Below, piece after piece: positions 33,672 to 43,045 of a stretch of DNA of 64,000 bases. Origin of the DNA: an uncultured Eubacteriales bacterium (GTDB lineage: Bacteria > Bacillota > Clostridia > Oscillospirales > CAG-272); contig UQNQ01000003.1 in NCBI GenBank assembly GCA_900542425.1, positions 1-64,000 on the forward strand. Direction: 5' to 3'. Below the pieces are notes generated by a model. That model did not search any database. It saw only the letters and a list, made by a program, of their open reading frames with translations, and had not been told where the DNA came from. How positions within the stretch are numbered: the stretch's first letter is position 1; each line of letters begins with the position of its first letter. A program made the translations under genes and the position numbers.

Positions 33672-36600
33672 ATGCCGAAAAGAGGAGATTTAAAAAAGAT
33701 TTTGGTAATCGGCTCCGGACCGATTGTCATCGGACAGGCGGCGGAGTTTGACTATGCCGGTACACAGGCGTGTCTTGCTTTGAAAGAAGAGGGGTATGAG
33801 GTTGTGCTGTGCAACTCCAATCCGGCGACCATTATGACCGATACCTCGATTGCCGATAAAATTTATATGGAGCCGCTGACGCTGGAATATATCGCGAAGA
33901 TTCTTCGCTATGAGCGTCCCGACGCTATTGTGCCGGGCATCGGTGGTCAGACGGGACTCAATCTCGCCATGCAGCTTGAGAAAAAAGGCGTGTTGCGCGA
34001 ATGTCAGGTTGAACTGCTCGGTACGAGCAGCGAAAGCATTGAGCAGGCGGAGGACAGGGAGAAGTTTAAAGAGCTTTGTGAGCGTCTCGGCGAACCGGTA
34101 CTGCCGTCCCTTATTGCGCACAGCATAGAAGAGGGACTTGCCGCTGCCGAGAGCATCGGCTATCCGGTTGTGCTGCGTCCCGCGTTCACGCTCGGCGGAA
34201 CGGGCGGCGGCTTTGCGGATGATGAGAGTGAGTGCCGGGAGCTTCTTAAGAACGCCTTGAAACTTTCTCCCGTACATGAGGTGCTGGTGGAAAAGAGCAT
34301 CAAGGGATATAAGGAAATTGAATATGAGGTCATGCGGGACGCGAACGATACTGCCATCACCATTTGCAATATGGAAAACGTCGATCCGGTCGGCATTCAC
34401 ACAGGAGATTCCATCGTCGTCTGCCCAAGCCAGACACTAACCAATAAGGAATATCATATGCTGCGCGACAGCGCACTGAAAATCATCCGTGCGCTGAAGA
34501 TTGAGGGTGGCTGCAATGTGCAGTTTGCACTGGATCCGCATTCCTTCCAGTATTATCTGATTGAAGTCAATCCCCGTGTATCGCGTTCCTCTGCGCTCGC
34601 CTCCAAGGCGAGCGGATATCCGATCGCGCGCGTTTCCGCGAAAATCGCGGTCGGCATGACGCTTGATGAGATTGCCATTGCCAACACGCCGGCATCCTTT
34701 GAGCCGACGCTGGATTATGTGGTAACGAAAATGCCGCGCTTCCCGTTCGACAAATTCGCAGCGGCGAACAATAAGCTTTCTACACAGATGAAAGCGACGG
34801 GAGAGGTCATGAGCATTGGGCGCACGATTGAGGAAAGCTTGCTTAAGGCGGTTCGTTCGCTGGAAATCGGAGTGTGCCATCTGTATATGAGTAAGTTTGA
34901 CACGCAGTCCTCGGATGCGCTGATGGAATACATCAAAATCGGTACGGATGATCGGTTGTTTGCGATAGCGGAGCTTATCCGGCGCAGCGTTGACATCGGA
35001 CTAATTTGCTACGCGACTAAAATCGACATGCTCTTCCTTGAAAAGGTGAAAAATATCGTATCGATGGAAAAAGAGCTTGCTGCGGCTCCGCAGAACCCTG
35101 ATGTACTTTATGAAGCAAAACGAATGGGGTTTTCCGACAAATATATTGCTAAACTGTGGGGCTGCTCGGAAATAGATGTCTATCGTCTGCGGGAGCAGAT
35201 CAATCTTTTCCCTGTGTATAAAATGATTGACACCTGTGCGTCGGAATTTGAAAGCTATATTCCGTATTTCTATTCTACCTATGAGGATGAAAACGAATCA
35301 ATTGTTTCCAATAAAAAGAAGATTGTTGTGCTTGGTTCGGGACCTATCCGTATCGGGCAGGGCGTCGAATTCGATTATTCCACCGTTCACGCGGTCAAAA
35401 CCATCAAAGCGTCCGGTTATGAAGCCATCATTATCAACAACAATCCGGAAACGGTTTCCACGGACTATACGACTTCTGATAAGCTTTATTTTGAGCCGCT
35501 TTGCGTTGAGGATGTGATGAATATCATCCGGCTGGAAAAGCCGGTGGGCGTTATCGCCTCTCTCGGCGGACAGACCGCCATCAATCTTGCCGAGCCGCTT
35601 CGTGAGAGAGGAGTTTCCATCATCGGAACCGACTGCGATGCCATCGAGAAGGCGGAGAACCGCGACGCCTTTGAAAAGGTGTTGGAATCTCTGAACATCC
35701 CTCAGCCGGAGGGCAGGGCGGTCACGAAAATCGAGGATGGTGTTGCTGCCGCTGCAAAGATTGGCTATCCTGTGCTCGTGCGTCCTTCGTTTGTGCTGGG
35801 CGGGCGTGCCATGCAGATTGTCGCCGATGAGGAGGGACTGCGCCATTACCTCAAGAATGCGGTGGAAATCGATGAGGACAAGCCTGTCCTTGTGGATAAA
35901 TACATTCAGGGCAAGGAAGTCGAGGTGGATGCGGTCTGCGATGGCGTGGATGTGTTCGTACCTGGCATTATGGAGCTTGTTGAGCGCACAGGTATTCATA
36001 GCGGAGATTCCATCAGCGTCTATCCGTCGTTCAGCATTTCGGATAAAGTAAAGAGAACCATTCTTGATTACACGAAGAAGCTTGGACTTGGCATCGGGAT
36101 TGTAGGGCTTTACAACATTCAGTTTATTGTGGACAAGGATGAAAACGTATTTATTATCGAAGTCAATCCGCGTTCGTCTCGTACCGTTCCGTTTATTTCC
36201 AAATCGACAGGATACAGCCTTGCCGATATCGGGACGCTGGTTATCCTCGGAAAAAGTCTGCGTGAACAGGGATTTGACAGAATTTATCCTGCGGAGAAAA
36301 AGCGCTGGTATGTCAAGGCGCCTGCATTTTCCTTCTCTAAGCTGCGCGGACTGGATGCCTACCTCAGTCCGGAGATGAAATCGACCGGTGAGGCAATCGG
36401 CTACGACAACAGTCTCACGCGCGCGCTGTATAAGGCGCTGAAAGCTTCCGGTATGAACGTGGTAAACTACGGCACGGTGTTCTGCACCATTGCCGACAAG
36501 GACAAAGAGGAAGCACTGCCGCTGATCCGTCGTTTTTACAATATGGGATTTAATATTCAGGCGACAGCGGGAACGGCAAAATTCTTAAAAGAACACGGCA

Positions 36601-36851
36601 TTCGTACACATGCTGTGCGCAAAATCAGCGAGGGAAGCGAGGAGATTCTTGATTCCATCAGGCAGGGATACGTCAATTATATTATCAATACGAGAGATAT
36701 GAATTCCTCCGGTGTGCTTTCCGACGGATATGAAATCCGTCAGTGCGCCGTAGAAAACAATGTGACGATGTTTACGGCTTTGGATACGGTTAAAGTTCTG
36801 CTCGACGTGCTCGAGGAAACAACGCTTGGCATTTCCACCATTGATGCGTGA
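33672..36851 (+). CDS. carB: Carbamoyl phosphate synthase large subunit
   Basis: 1059 residues with two ATP-grasp halves (about 1-400 and 545-935) and a C-terminal MGS-like allosteric domain. The start KKILVIGSGPIVIGQAAEFD and its repeat KKIVVLGSGPIRIGQGVEFD mark the duplication. The ATG is one base after carA's stop codon. It makes carbamoyl phosphate from bicarbonate, ammonia and two ATP. Confidence 0.97.
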   Translation: MPKRGDLKKILVIGSGPIVIGQAAEFDYAGTQACLALKEEGYEVVLCNSNPATIMTDTSIADKIYMEPLTLEYIAKILRYERPDAIVPGIGGQTGLNLAMQLEKKGVLRECQVELLGTSSESIEQAEDREKFKELCERLGEPVLPSLIAHSIEEGLAAAESIGYPVVLRPAFTLGGTGGGFADDESECRELLKNALKLSPVHEVLVEKSIKGYKEIEYEVMRDANDTAITICNMENVDPVGIHTGDSIVVCPSQTLTNKEYHMLRDSALKIIRALKIEGGCNVQFALDPHSFQYYLIEVNPRVSRSSALASKASGYPIARVSAKIAVGMTLDEIAIANTPASFEPTLDYVVTKMPRFPFDKFAAANNKLSTQMKATGEVMSIGRTIEESLLKAVRSLEIGVCHLYMSKFDTQSSDALMEYIKIGTDDRLFAIAELIRRSVDIGLICYATKIDMLFLEKVKNIVSMEKELAAAPQNPDVLYEAKRMGFSDKYIAKLWGCSEIDVYRLREQINLFPVYKMIDTCASEFESYIPYFYSTYEDENESIVSNKKKIVVLGSGPIRIGQGVEFDYSTVHAVKTIKASGYEAIIINNNPETVSTDYTTSDKLYFEPLCVEDVMNIIRLEKPVGVIASLGGQTAINLAEPLRERGVSIIGTDCDAIEKAENRDAFEKVLESLNIPQPEGRAVTKIEDGVAAAAKIGYPVLVRPSFVLGGRAMQIVADEEGLRHYLKNAVEIDEDKPVLVDKYIQGKEVEVDAVCDGVDVFVPGIMELVERTGIHSGDSISVYPSFSISDKVKRTILDYTKKLGLGIGIVGLYNIQFIVDKDENVFIIEVNPRSSRTVPFISKSTGYSLADIGTLVILGKSLREQGFDRIYPAEKKRWYVKAPAFSFSKLRGLDAYLSPEMKSTGEAIGYDNSLTRALYKALKASGMNVVNYGTVFCTIADKDKEEALPLIRRFYNMGFNIQATAGTAKFLKEHGIRTHAVRKISEGSEEILDSIRQGYVNYIINTRDMNSSGVLSDGYEIRQCAVENNVTMFTALDTVKVLLDVLEETTLGISTIDA

Positions 36852-36860
36852 GGTGAAGGC

Positions 36861-37592
36861 ATGGTACAGGGAATTTATACGATTTTATCAAACCGAAAAA
36901 TCGCGCGTGACGTATATGAAATGATGTTGTCGGGAGATACGGCGGCGATAACGGCGCCGGGACAGTTTATCAATATCAAAATCGACGGGTGTTTCCTGCG
37001 CCGTCCGATTTCAGTCTGCGATTGGAATGAGAATACGATAACCGTGATTTATAAGGTCGTGGGAGAGGGAACGGCGGTGATGTCCGGAATGACGGAAGGC
37101 ACGTCGCTTGACATTCTTACCGGACTTGGCAACGGCTTTGATATGAAAAAATCAGGTATGAGGCCGCTTCTTGTCGGAGGAGGGGTAGGAACCCCACCGA
37201 TGTACGGGCTTTGCAAAAGGCTTGTGTCACAGGGAAAGCATCCCCATGTCGTTTTGGGTTTTGCTTCTCGGGATGATGTGTTTTATGAGGATAAATTCCG
37301 CTCTCTTGGCGCAGATATTCGCATTGCGACGGCGGACGGCAGTTTTGGTATACCCGGTTTTGTGACTGACGCGATGACAGGGCTTTCCTACAGCTATTTT
37401 TATGCCTGCGGACCGATTCCGATGCTGCACGCGGTTGCGGATGCTTCCGCTTCAGATGGGCAGCTCAGCTTTGAGGAACGCATGGGCTGCGGTTTCGGTG
37501 CGTGTATGGGCTGCTCATGCAAAACAAAATACGGAAATAAGAGAATTTGCCGGGACGGTCCGGTGCTGGAAAAGGAGGAGGTCATATGGTAA
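36861..37592 (+). CDS. pyrK: Dihydroorotate dehydrogenase B electron-transfer subunit
   Basis: 243 residues. An FAD/NAD-binding ferredoxin-reductase fold (RRPISVCDW flavin motif, LLVGGGVGTPPMY nucleotide site) and a C-terminal [2Fe-2S] site CGFGACMGCSCKTK with a last Cys in RICRDGPV. It passes electrons from PyrD to NAD+. It overlaps pyrD by 7 bases. Confidence 0.95.
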   Translation: MVQGIYTILSNRKIARDVYEMMLSGDTAAITAPGQFINIKIDGCFLRRPISVCDWNENTITVIYKVVGEGTAVMSGMTEGTSLDILTGLGNGFDMKKSGMRPLLVGGGVGTPPMYGLCKRLVSQGKHPHVVLGFASRDDVFYEDKFRSLGADIRIATADGSFGIPGFVTDAMTGLSYSYFYACGPIPMLHAVADASASDGQLSFEERMGCGFGACMGCSCKTKYGNKRICRDGPVLEKEEVIW

Positions 37593-38500
37593 GTACAAAG
37601 GTGAGCCTTTGCGGGATACCGCTTGACAATCCTGTGATTCCGGCAAGCGGTACTTTCGGGTTTGGGTATGAATTTGCCGAGCTGTATGATATCAATTGTC
37701 TTGGAACTTTTTCCTTTAAGGGAACAACGGCAGAACCGCGCTTTGGCAATCCCACGCCGCGTATTGCGGAAACACCGTCCGGCATGCTCAACGCAGTAGG
37801 ACTTCAGAATCCCGGAATGGATGCGGTCATCGCAAGCGAGCTGCCGCGGCTTGCGAAATGCTTTCACAAGCCGGTCATGGCAAATGTCAGCGGATTTTCC
37901 GAGGAGGAATATGTTCGTATTTGCGAAAAATTCGATGAGGTGGAGACGGTCGGCTGGATTGAAGTCAATATTTCCTGCCCAAACGTACATGGCGGCGGCA
38001 TGAGCTTCGGAACATCGCCTGAGGCAGCGGAAAATATTACGGCGGCGGTGCGTCGTGTCACAAAAAAACCACTGATTATCAAGCTGTCTCCGAATGTAAC
38101 GGATATTGTTTCCATCGCGCAGGCATGCGAGGCGGCAGGTGCGGATGGAATTTCTCTCATCAATACTCTGATGGGAATGCGCATCGATTTGCGTCGGCGC
38201 CGCCCCCTTCTTGCGAATGGTACCGGCGGACTGTCCGGTCCGGCGGTTTTTCCGGTTGCGCTGCGTATGGTCTATCAAGTGTATGAAGCGGTTAAAATTC
38301 CGGTCGTCGGTATGGGAGGTGTATCCTCAGCTCAGGATGTTGTGGAAATGATGCTTGCGGGCGCGACAGCCGTTGAGGTTGGTGCGGCGAATCTTGTAAA
38401 TCCCTATGCCTGCCGTGATATCATTGCCGATTTGCCGCGGGTGATGGAAGCCTATCAGATCGAAAATTTATCGGATGTTATCGGAGCCGCGCACAAATAA
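37586..38500 (+). CDS. pyrD: Dihydroorotate dehydrogenase, class 1B catalytic subunit
   Basis: 304 residues, FMN barrel. The catalytic base Cys is in NISCPNVHGGG and the flavin site in GMGGVSSAQDVVEM. Pairing with pyrK makes it the NAD-linked 1B type. The start at 37586 has AAAGGAGGAGG; the longer frame within pyrK is rejected. Confidence 0.96.
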   Translation: MVSTKVSLCGIPLDNPVIPASGTFGFGYEFAELYDINCLGTFSFKGTTAEPRFGNPTPRIAETPSGMLNAVGLQNPGMDAVIASELPRLAKCFHKPVMANVSGFSEEEYVRICEKFDEVETVGWIEVNISCPNVHGGGMSFGTSPEAAENITAAVRRVTKKPLIIKLSPNVTDIVSIAQACEAAGADGISLINTLMGMRIDLRRRRPLLANGTGGLSGPAVFPVALRMVYQVYEAVKIPVVGMGGVSSAQDVVEMMLAGATAVEVGAANLVNPYACRDIIADLPRVMEAYQIENLSDVIGAAHK

Positions 38501-38717
38501 TTCCTGCTGAAAAATATAACTAAGGAATCTGTAGCTTTTGCTTTATGGATTTTTCCGGAAGAAAAAATTAGATAAAAGCTGCGGTATAGAACGCAATCCT
38601 TTTTTGTGCGGACGGTAAGTTGTCTTTTCATATACAATTTTGAACGTGTATTGTTTATAGAGAAACCCTAAAATTTTTAAATAAGAATGCCGTGTGGTGG
38701 CAGAATGGAGAATGGAT

Positions 38718-39416
38718 ATGGGGCGTGATGTTATTATCGCCTGCGATTTTGCGGGTGCGTCGGAAACCTTTGCTTTTCTGGACTTGTTCCGAGGGGAAAA
38801 GCCGTATGTGAAAATCGGGATGGAACTGTTTTATGCGGAAGGGCCATCCATTGTGAGAGAAATCAAGAAACGTGGACACAAAATTTTTCTTGATTTAAAG
38901 CTTCACGATATTCCCAATACGGTGAAAAAAGCGATGGCAGTTCTGTCAAGACTTGATATTGATATGTGCAATCTTCATGCGGGCGGTACGATCCCCATGA
39001 TGGAAGCGGCGCTTGAGGGCTTGACGAGACCGGACGGTACCCGTCCGCTATTGATTGCCGTGACGCAGCTTACTTCAACCAGCGAGGCGCGGATGCACGC
39101 GGATCTACTCATCGACGCGCCGATAGATCAAGTCGTCATGCATTATGCGGAAAATGCAAAGAACTCGGGGCTTGACGGGGTCGTTTGTTCTCCTTTGGAG
39201 GCCGGTAAAGTACATGAAGTATGCGGCGCAGAGTTCCTCACGGTAACGCCGGGAGTACGGTTTGCGGGCGGAGACGTAGGTGATCAATCCCGTGTTACAA
39301 CACCGGCTGGCGCAAAAACGCTTGGTTCTGATTATATTGTCGTCGGGCGCCCGATTACAGCAGCGCCGGATCCCGTTGCCGCATACAAAAAATGTGCGGA
39401 AGAATTTATTGGTTGA
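38718..39416 (+). CDS. pyrF: Orotidine 5'-phosphate decarboxylase
   Basis: Last step to UMP. 232 residues. The catalytic DxKxxD motif is FLDLKLHDIPNT. GVRFAGGDVGDQSRV and the C-terminal VVGRPITAAPDP complete the phosphate site. Starts at GTG 38694 and ATG 38712 are also open; I prefer ATG 38718, with TGGAG 8 bases upstream. A 217-base gap separates it from pyrD; I see no clear promoter or terminator in it. Confidence 0.94.
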   Translation: MGRDVIIACDFAGASETFAFLDLFRGEKPYVKIGMELFYAEGPSIVREIKKRGHKIFLDLKLHDIPNTVKKAMAVLSRLDIDMCNLHAGGTIPMMEAALEGLTRPDGTRPLLIAVTQLTSTSEARMHADLLIDAPIDQVVMHYAENAKNSGLDGVVCSPLEAGKVHEVCGAEFLTVTPGVRFAGGDVGDQSRVTTPAGAKTLGSDYIVVGRPITAAPDPVAAYKKCAEEFIG

Positions 39417-39431
39417 GGAGGACATGAAAAA

Positions 39432-40073
39432 ATGGAAATGCTTCAGAAAAAAATTGCAAAGGATCTTTTGGATATTCAGGCTGTGTTTTTCAGTCCTGAT
39501 AAACCATTTACATGGGCGAGTGGTATCAAAAGCCCGGTTTATTGCGATAACAGACTGACATTGACCGCGCCCTCGGTGCGTACGGATGTGGAAGAGGGGC
39601 TTGCTTCTCTTATCCGGGAGCATTATCCGGAAGCTGAAGTTTTAATGGGCACATCTACAGCAGGAATTGCACATGCGGCAATTACCGCGCACATTCTCGG
39701 AATGCCAATGGGATATGTTCGTTCCGGTGCCAAGGATCATGGCCGCGGCAATCAGATTGAAGGCAGACTGGAAGCGGGAGAAAAGGTCGTTGTTGTGGAG
39801 GATTTGATTTCTACAGGCGGCAGCGTGCTTGAAGTTGTGGATGTCCTTCGCGCAGCGGGCGCTGAGGTGCTTGGCATTGTCAGTATCTTTACCTACGGTA
39901 TGAAAAAAGGACTGGAACGGCTTGCGGCAGCAAATGTAAAAAACGAGAGTCTCACGAATTTTGATGTGATTGCTGAAGTTGCCGCCGAATGCGGTTATAT
40001 TAGATCGGAGGACATTGCCCGCCTTGTCGCATTTCGTGACAATCCGCAGGATGAGAGCTGGATTCACTGCTAA
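39432..40073 (+). CDS. pyrE: Orotate phosphoribosyltransferase
   Basis: 213 residues. The PRPP-binding motif is VVVVEDLISTGGS and the flexible loop is RSGAKDHGRGNQIEG. It converts orotate and PRPP to OMP, just before PyrF's step. It begins 15 bases after pyrF; GAGGAGGA is 9 bases upstream. Confidence 0.95.
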   Translation: MEMLQKKIAKDLLDIQAVFFSPDKPFTWASGIKSPVYCDNRLTLTAPSVRTDVEEGLASLIREHYPEAEVLMGTSTAGIAHAAITAHILGMPMGYVRSGAKDHGRGNQIEGRLEAGEKVVVVEDLISTGGSVLEVVDVLRAAGAEVLGIVSIFTYGMKKGLERLAAANVKNESLTNFDVIAEVAAECGYIRSEDIARLVAFRDNPQDESWIHC

Positions 40074-40108
40074 AAAACAAATTTTCCAAAGGATAGGGGA
40101 TAGAAAAA

Positions 40109-41215
40109 ATGAGAAGCTTAATCGATATTTTGGAGCTTTCAACAGAGGAGATTGACAGTCTAATCGATGTAGCAGAAGATATGATTAAACATCCGCAGGC
40201 TTATGCGGACAGTTGCCGCGGAAAAATTTTAGGAACGCTGTTTTTTGAACCGTCTACACGAACGAGGCTTAGCTTTACCTCGGCTATGATGAGCCTTGGA
40301 GGAAATGTGCTCGGCTTTTCGGAGGCGACGAGCAGCTCCGCGTCAAAAGGGGAAAGCGTTGCCGATACGGTGCGTATGGTAAGCGCTTATTCCGATATTA
40401 TTGCGATGCGCCATCCGAAAGAGGGTGCACCGTTTGTTGCCGCGGAAAAAGCGACCGTTCCGGTCATCAATGCCGGAGACGGAGGGCATTTTCATCCGAC
40501 GCAGACGCTTACCGATTTGTTTACCATCAAACGGAAAAAGGGAAGACTGGATCATTTGACGGTCGGACTTTGCGGAGATCTCAAGTTTGGAAGAACGGTG
40601 CATTCCTTAATTGCCGCGATGTCAAGGTATCCGGGGATTCGATTTGTTTTGATTTCTCCTGAAGAACTGAAGCTGCCCGGCTATATCCGCCATGAGTACC
40701 TAGGCGAGGGAAAATCTGCGTATACGGAAGCGGCGGAGCTTGAAGGTGTCATGCCGGAATTGGATATTCTTTATATGACGCGGATTCAGCAGGAGCGTTT
40801 TGCGTTTCATGACGACTATTTGCGCCTGAAGGATAGCTATATCTTAACGCCGGATAAGCTGAGAAATGCAAAGTCTGATTTGTGTATCCTGCATCCTCTT
40901 CCGCGTGTCAATGAAATATCCGTTGCGGTGGATGATGACCCGCGAGCCTGCTATTTTGAACAAGCGGCAAACGGAAGATATATCCGTATGGCACTGATTT
41001 TAAAGCTTCTCTCAGAAAAGGATATGTCCTATAAGAAAAAAGAGCCCCAAGAAGTCGTTTGCCTTGAGGGTGTCTGTTGTCAGAACCCCCGCTGTATTAC
41101 AACAACGGAGCAGGAGCTGCCGCAGCGGTTCCGCTGTGTGGACAGCGAGCATGGTGTTTATCGCTGTGTTTATTGCGACAGCAGGGTATATCCGAAAACA
41201 GAAAGCAAGGAATGA
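40109..41215 (+). CDS. pyrB: Aspartate carbamoyltransferase with C-terminal PyrI-type zinc ribbon
   Basis: Residues 1 to about 305 are a complete ATCase catalytic chain: the carbamoyl-phosphate loop FFEPSTRTRLSF, SSASKGES, the HPTQTLTD and the HPLPR motif. Unlike ordinary PyrB the protein then runs on for about 55 residues. In that tail lie CQNPRC and CVYC: the C-x4-C...C-x2-C spacing, with 23 residues between the pairs, equals the zinc site of the regulatory chain PyrI. The allosteric nucleotide domain of PyrI is missing and no pyrI gene is nearby. Last gene of the pyr operon. Confidence 0.93.
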   Translation: MRSLIDILELSTEEIDSLIDVAEDMIKHPQAYADSCRGKILGTLFFEPSTRTRLSFTSAMMSLGGNVLGFSEATSSSASKGESVADTVRMVSAYSDIIAMRHPKEGAPFVAAEKATVPVINAGDGGHFHPTQTLTDLFTIKRKKGRLDHLTVGLCGDLKFGRTVHSLIAAMSRYPGIRFVLISPEELKLPGYIRHEYLGEGKSAYTEAAELEGVMPELDILYMTRIQQERFAFHDDYLRLKDSYILTPDKLRNAKSDLCILHPLPRVNEISVAVDDDPRACYFEQAANGRYIRMALILKLLSEKDMSYKKKEPQEVVCLEGVCCQNPRCITTTEQELPQRFRCVDSEHGVYRCVYCDSRVYPKTESKE

Positions 41216-41248
41216 TAGTTCTCCTTGTCATGAAAAATCATAAAAAAG

Positions 41249-41280
41249 AAAAGCCGGTAAAATACCGGCTTTTGCTTTTT
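41249..41280. terminator. Bidirectional terminator between pyr and hyd operons
   Basis: AAAAGCCGGTA-AAA-TACCGGCTTTT with T-runs in both directions, between two convergent operons. Confidence 0.85.
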
Positions 41281-41282
41281 TA

Positions 41283-43028
41283 TTACAGTCCTCGCTTGAT
41301 ATAGTAGGTGTGGAGAATTTCATGAGCCAAATGGCTTCCGGGCTTCTCCAAAAACTCATCATAAATTTTCTGAACGGCAAGGTTTTCATGCGATTTGCGT
41401 ATCGAAAGATTTTTATCCGCATTGTAAAGAATAGACGCTCTTTTCGCTTTCAGATCAACAGCCGCTTTGACAGCCGCACTCTGTACGGGCTGACCGCCGC
41501 CGTTGACGCATCCGCCGGGGCACGCCATGATTTCGATAAAATCGACTTTGAGTTCGCCGGATTTCACCTTGTTCAGCAGTTCTCTTGCGTTTTTCGTACC
41601 GGAAGCGACCGCGACGCGGACCTCAGTATCACCGAGTTTGTATGTTGCGGTCTTAATAGGTGCCGTTCCGCGTACATCTTCGAAATCGAGCTTCTCGAGC
41701 TTTTTGCCGAGAATGACCTCTGCCGCAGTACGCAGGGCAGCTTCCATAACTCCGCCGGTTGCGCCGAAGATGGCGCCGGCGCCGGAACCGATATCAAACG
41801 GTTCGTCGAACTTCTCGTCATCAAGCTCACGGTAGTTGATCCCTGCTTTTTCAATCATGCGGGCAAGCTCGCGTGTTGTAATCGCATAGTCTACATCGTA
41901 GATACCGTCTCCTGCGGCGCTCTCGCCGGGACGCCGTACCTCGAATTTCTTCGCGGTGCAGGGAATGGCGGAAACAAATACGATATCCGCAGGATCCCAG
42001 CCTTTTTTGCGTGCATAATAGGTTTTATACATCGCACCGAACATTTGCTGCGGTGACTTGCAAGTCGAAAGGTTATCCGTGAATTCCGGGAAATAATGCT
42101 CGCAGAATTTGATCCAGCCGGGTGAGCAGGAGGTAATAAGAGGCAGGTTCTTGCCGGTTTTCATTCTTTCAAGGAATTCTGTCGCTTCTTCCATGATGGT
42201 GAGGTCAGCGGTAAGATTCATGTCATATACGCCGTCAAAGCCGAGACGTTTGATCGCAGCGACCATTTTGCCTTCGGTATCCACGCCGGGTTCAAAACCG
42301 AAGCATTCGCCGATGGTAGCTCGGATAGACGGAGCCGTGCAGATAGCGACGTGCTTTGTCGGATCGTTCAGCGCTTCCCAAACCTTGTCGGTATCGTCTT
42401 TCTCATAAAGCGCACCGACAGGACATGCTACAATACATTGTCCACAGGAGACGCAGGAGGTCGCTGCAAGCGGCTGCTCAAAGGCAGAACCGATATGCGT
42501 ATCAAATCCGCGGTTCAGCGTTTCAATGACGCCGATGCCCTGCATATTTTTACATGCGGCAACACAACGGCGGCAGAGGATACATTTATCGTTGTCACGT
42601 ACAAGGAACGCCGTGCTTTCATCCTTAGGATATTCCACGTTTTTGCCGGCAAAGCGGTTTTCATCCGTTACGCCGAGATCGCGGCAAAGCTTCTGCAATT
42701 CGCAGCTTTGGCTGCGGATGCAGGAAAGACAATCTTTTTTATGTGTGGAAAGAACAAGCTCAAGATTGGTTTTTCTCGCTTCGCGTACCTTGGGCGTATT
42801 TGTGAAAATTTCCATTCCCTCCGTAACGCCCGTGACACAGGCTGCCATCAGTCCGCGTGCGCCTTTTACCTCGACAAGACAGAGACGGCAGGCGCCGATT
42901 TCATTGACGCCTTTGAGATAACAAAGGGTAGGAATATCGATTTTTGCAATTCGTGCCGCGTCGATGACGCTGCTGTCTGCCGGGACGGAATAGTCACGAC
43001 CGTTAATTTTGATATTTACCATTTCCAT
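41283..43028 (-). CDS. hydA: NADH-dependent [FeFe] hydrogenase catalytic subunit
   Basis: 581 residues. In order: a [2Fe-2S] domain (Cys 36, 47, 50, 64), a His/Cys [4Fe-4S] site (HKKDCLSCIRSQSC), two ferredoxin clusters (CILCRRCVAAC, CVSCGQCIVAC) and the H-cluster domain. The H-cluster motifs are TSCSPGW, IPCTAKKFE and MACPGGCVNGGGQP. The first has Ser at the second Cys of the usual TSCCPxW. With HydB and HydC it forms a soluble complex that evolves H2 from NADH, possibly with reduced ferredoxin (bifurcating). Maturases hydEFG are not in the window. Confidence 0.95.
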   Translation of the reverse strand: MEMVNIKINGRDYSVPADSSVIDAARIAKIDIPTLCYLKGVNEIGACRLCLVEVKGARGLMAACVTGVTEGMEIFTNTPKVREARKTNLELVLSTHKKDCLSCIRSQSCELQKLCRDLGVTDENRFAGKNVEYPKDESTAFLVRDNDKCILCRRCVAACKNMQGIGVIETLNRGFDTHIGSAFEQPLAATSCVSCGQCIVACPVGALYEKDDTDKVWEALNDPTKHVAICTAPSIRATIGECFGFEPGVDTEGKMVAAIKRLGFDGVYDMNLTADLTIMEEATEFLERMKTGKNLPLITSCSPGWIKFCEHYFPEFTDNLSTCKSPQQMFGAMYKTYYARKKGWDPADIVFVSAIPCTAKKFEVRRPGESAAGDGIYDVDYAITTRELARMIEKAGINYRELDDEKFDEPFDIGSGAGAIFGATGGVMEAALRTAAEVILGKKLEKLDFEDVRGTAPIKTATYKLGDTEVRVAVASGTKNARELLNKVKSGELKVDFIEIMACPGGCVNGGGQPVQSAAVKAAVDLKAKRASILYNADKNLSIRKSHENLAVQKIYDEFLEKPGSHLAHEILHTYYIKRGL

Positions 43029-43045
43029 TTTATGCGGCTCCTTTC

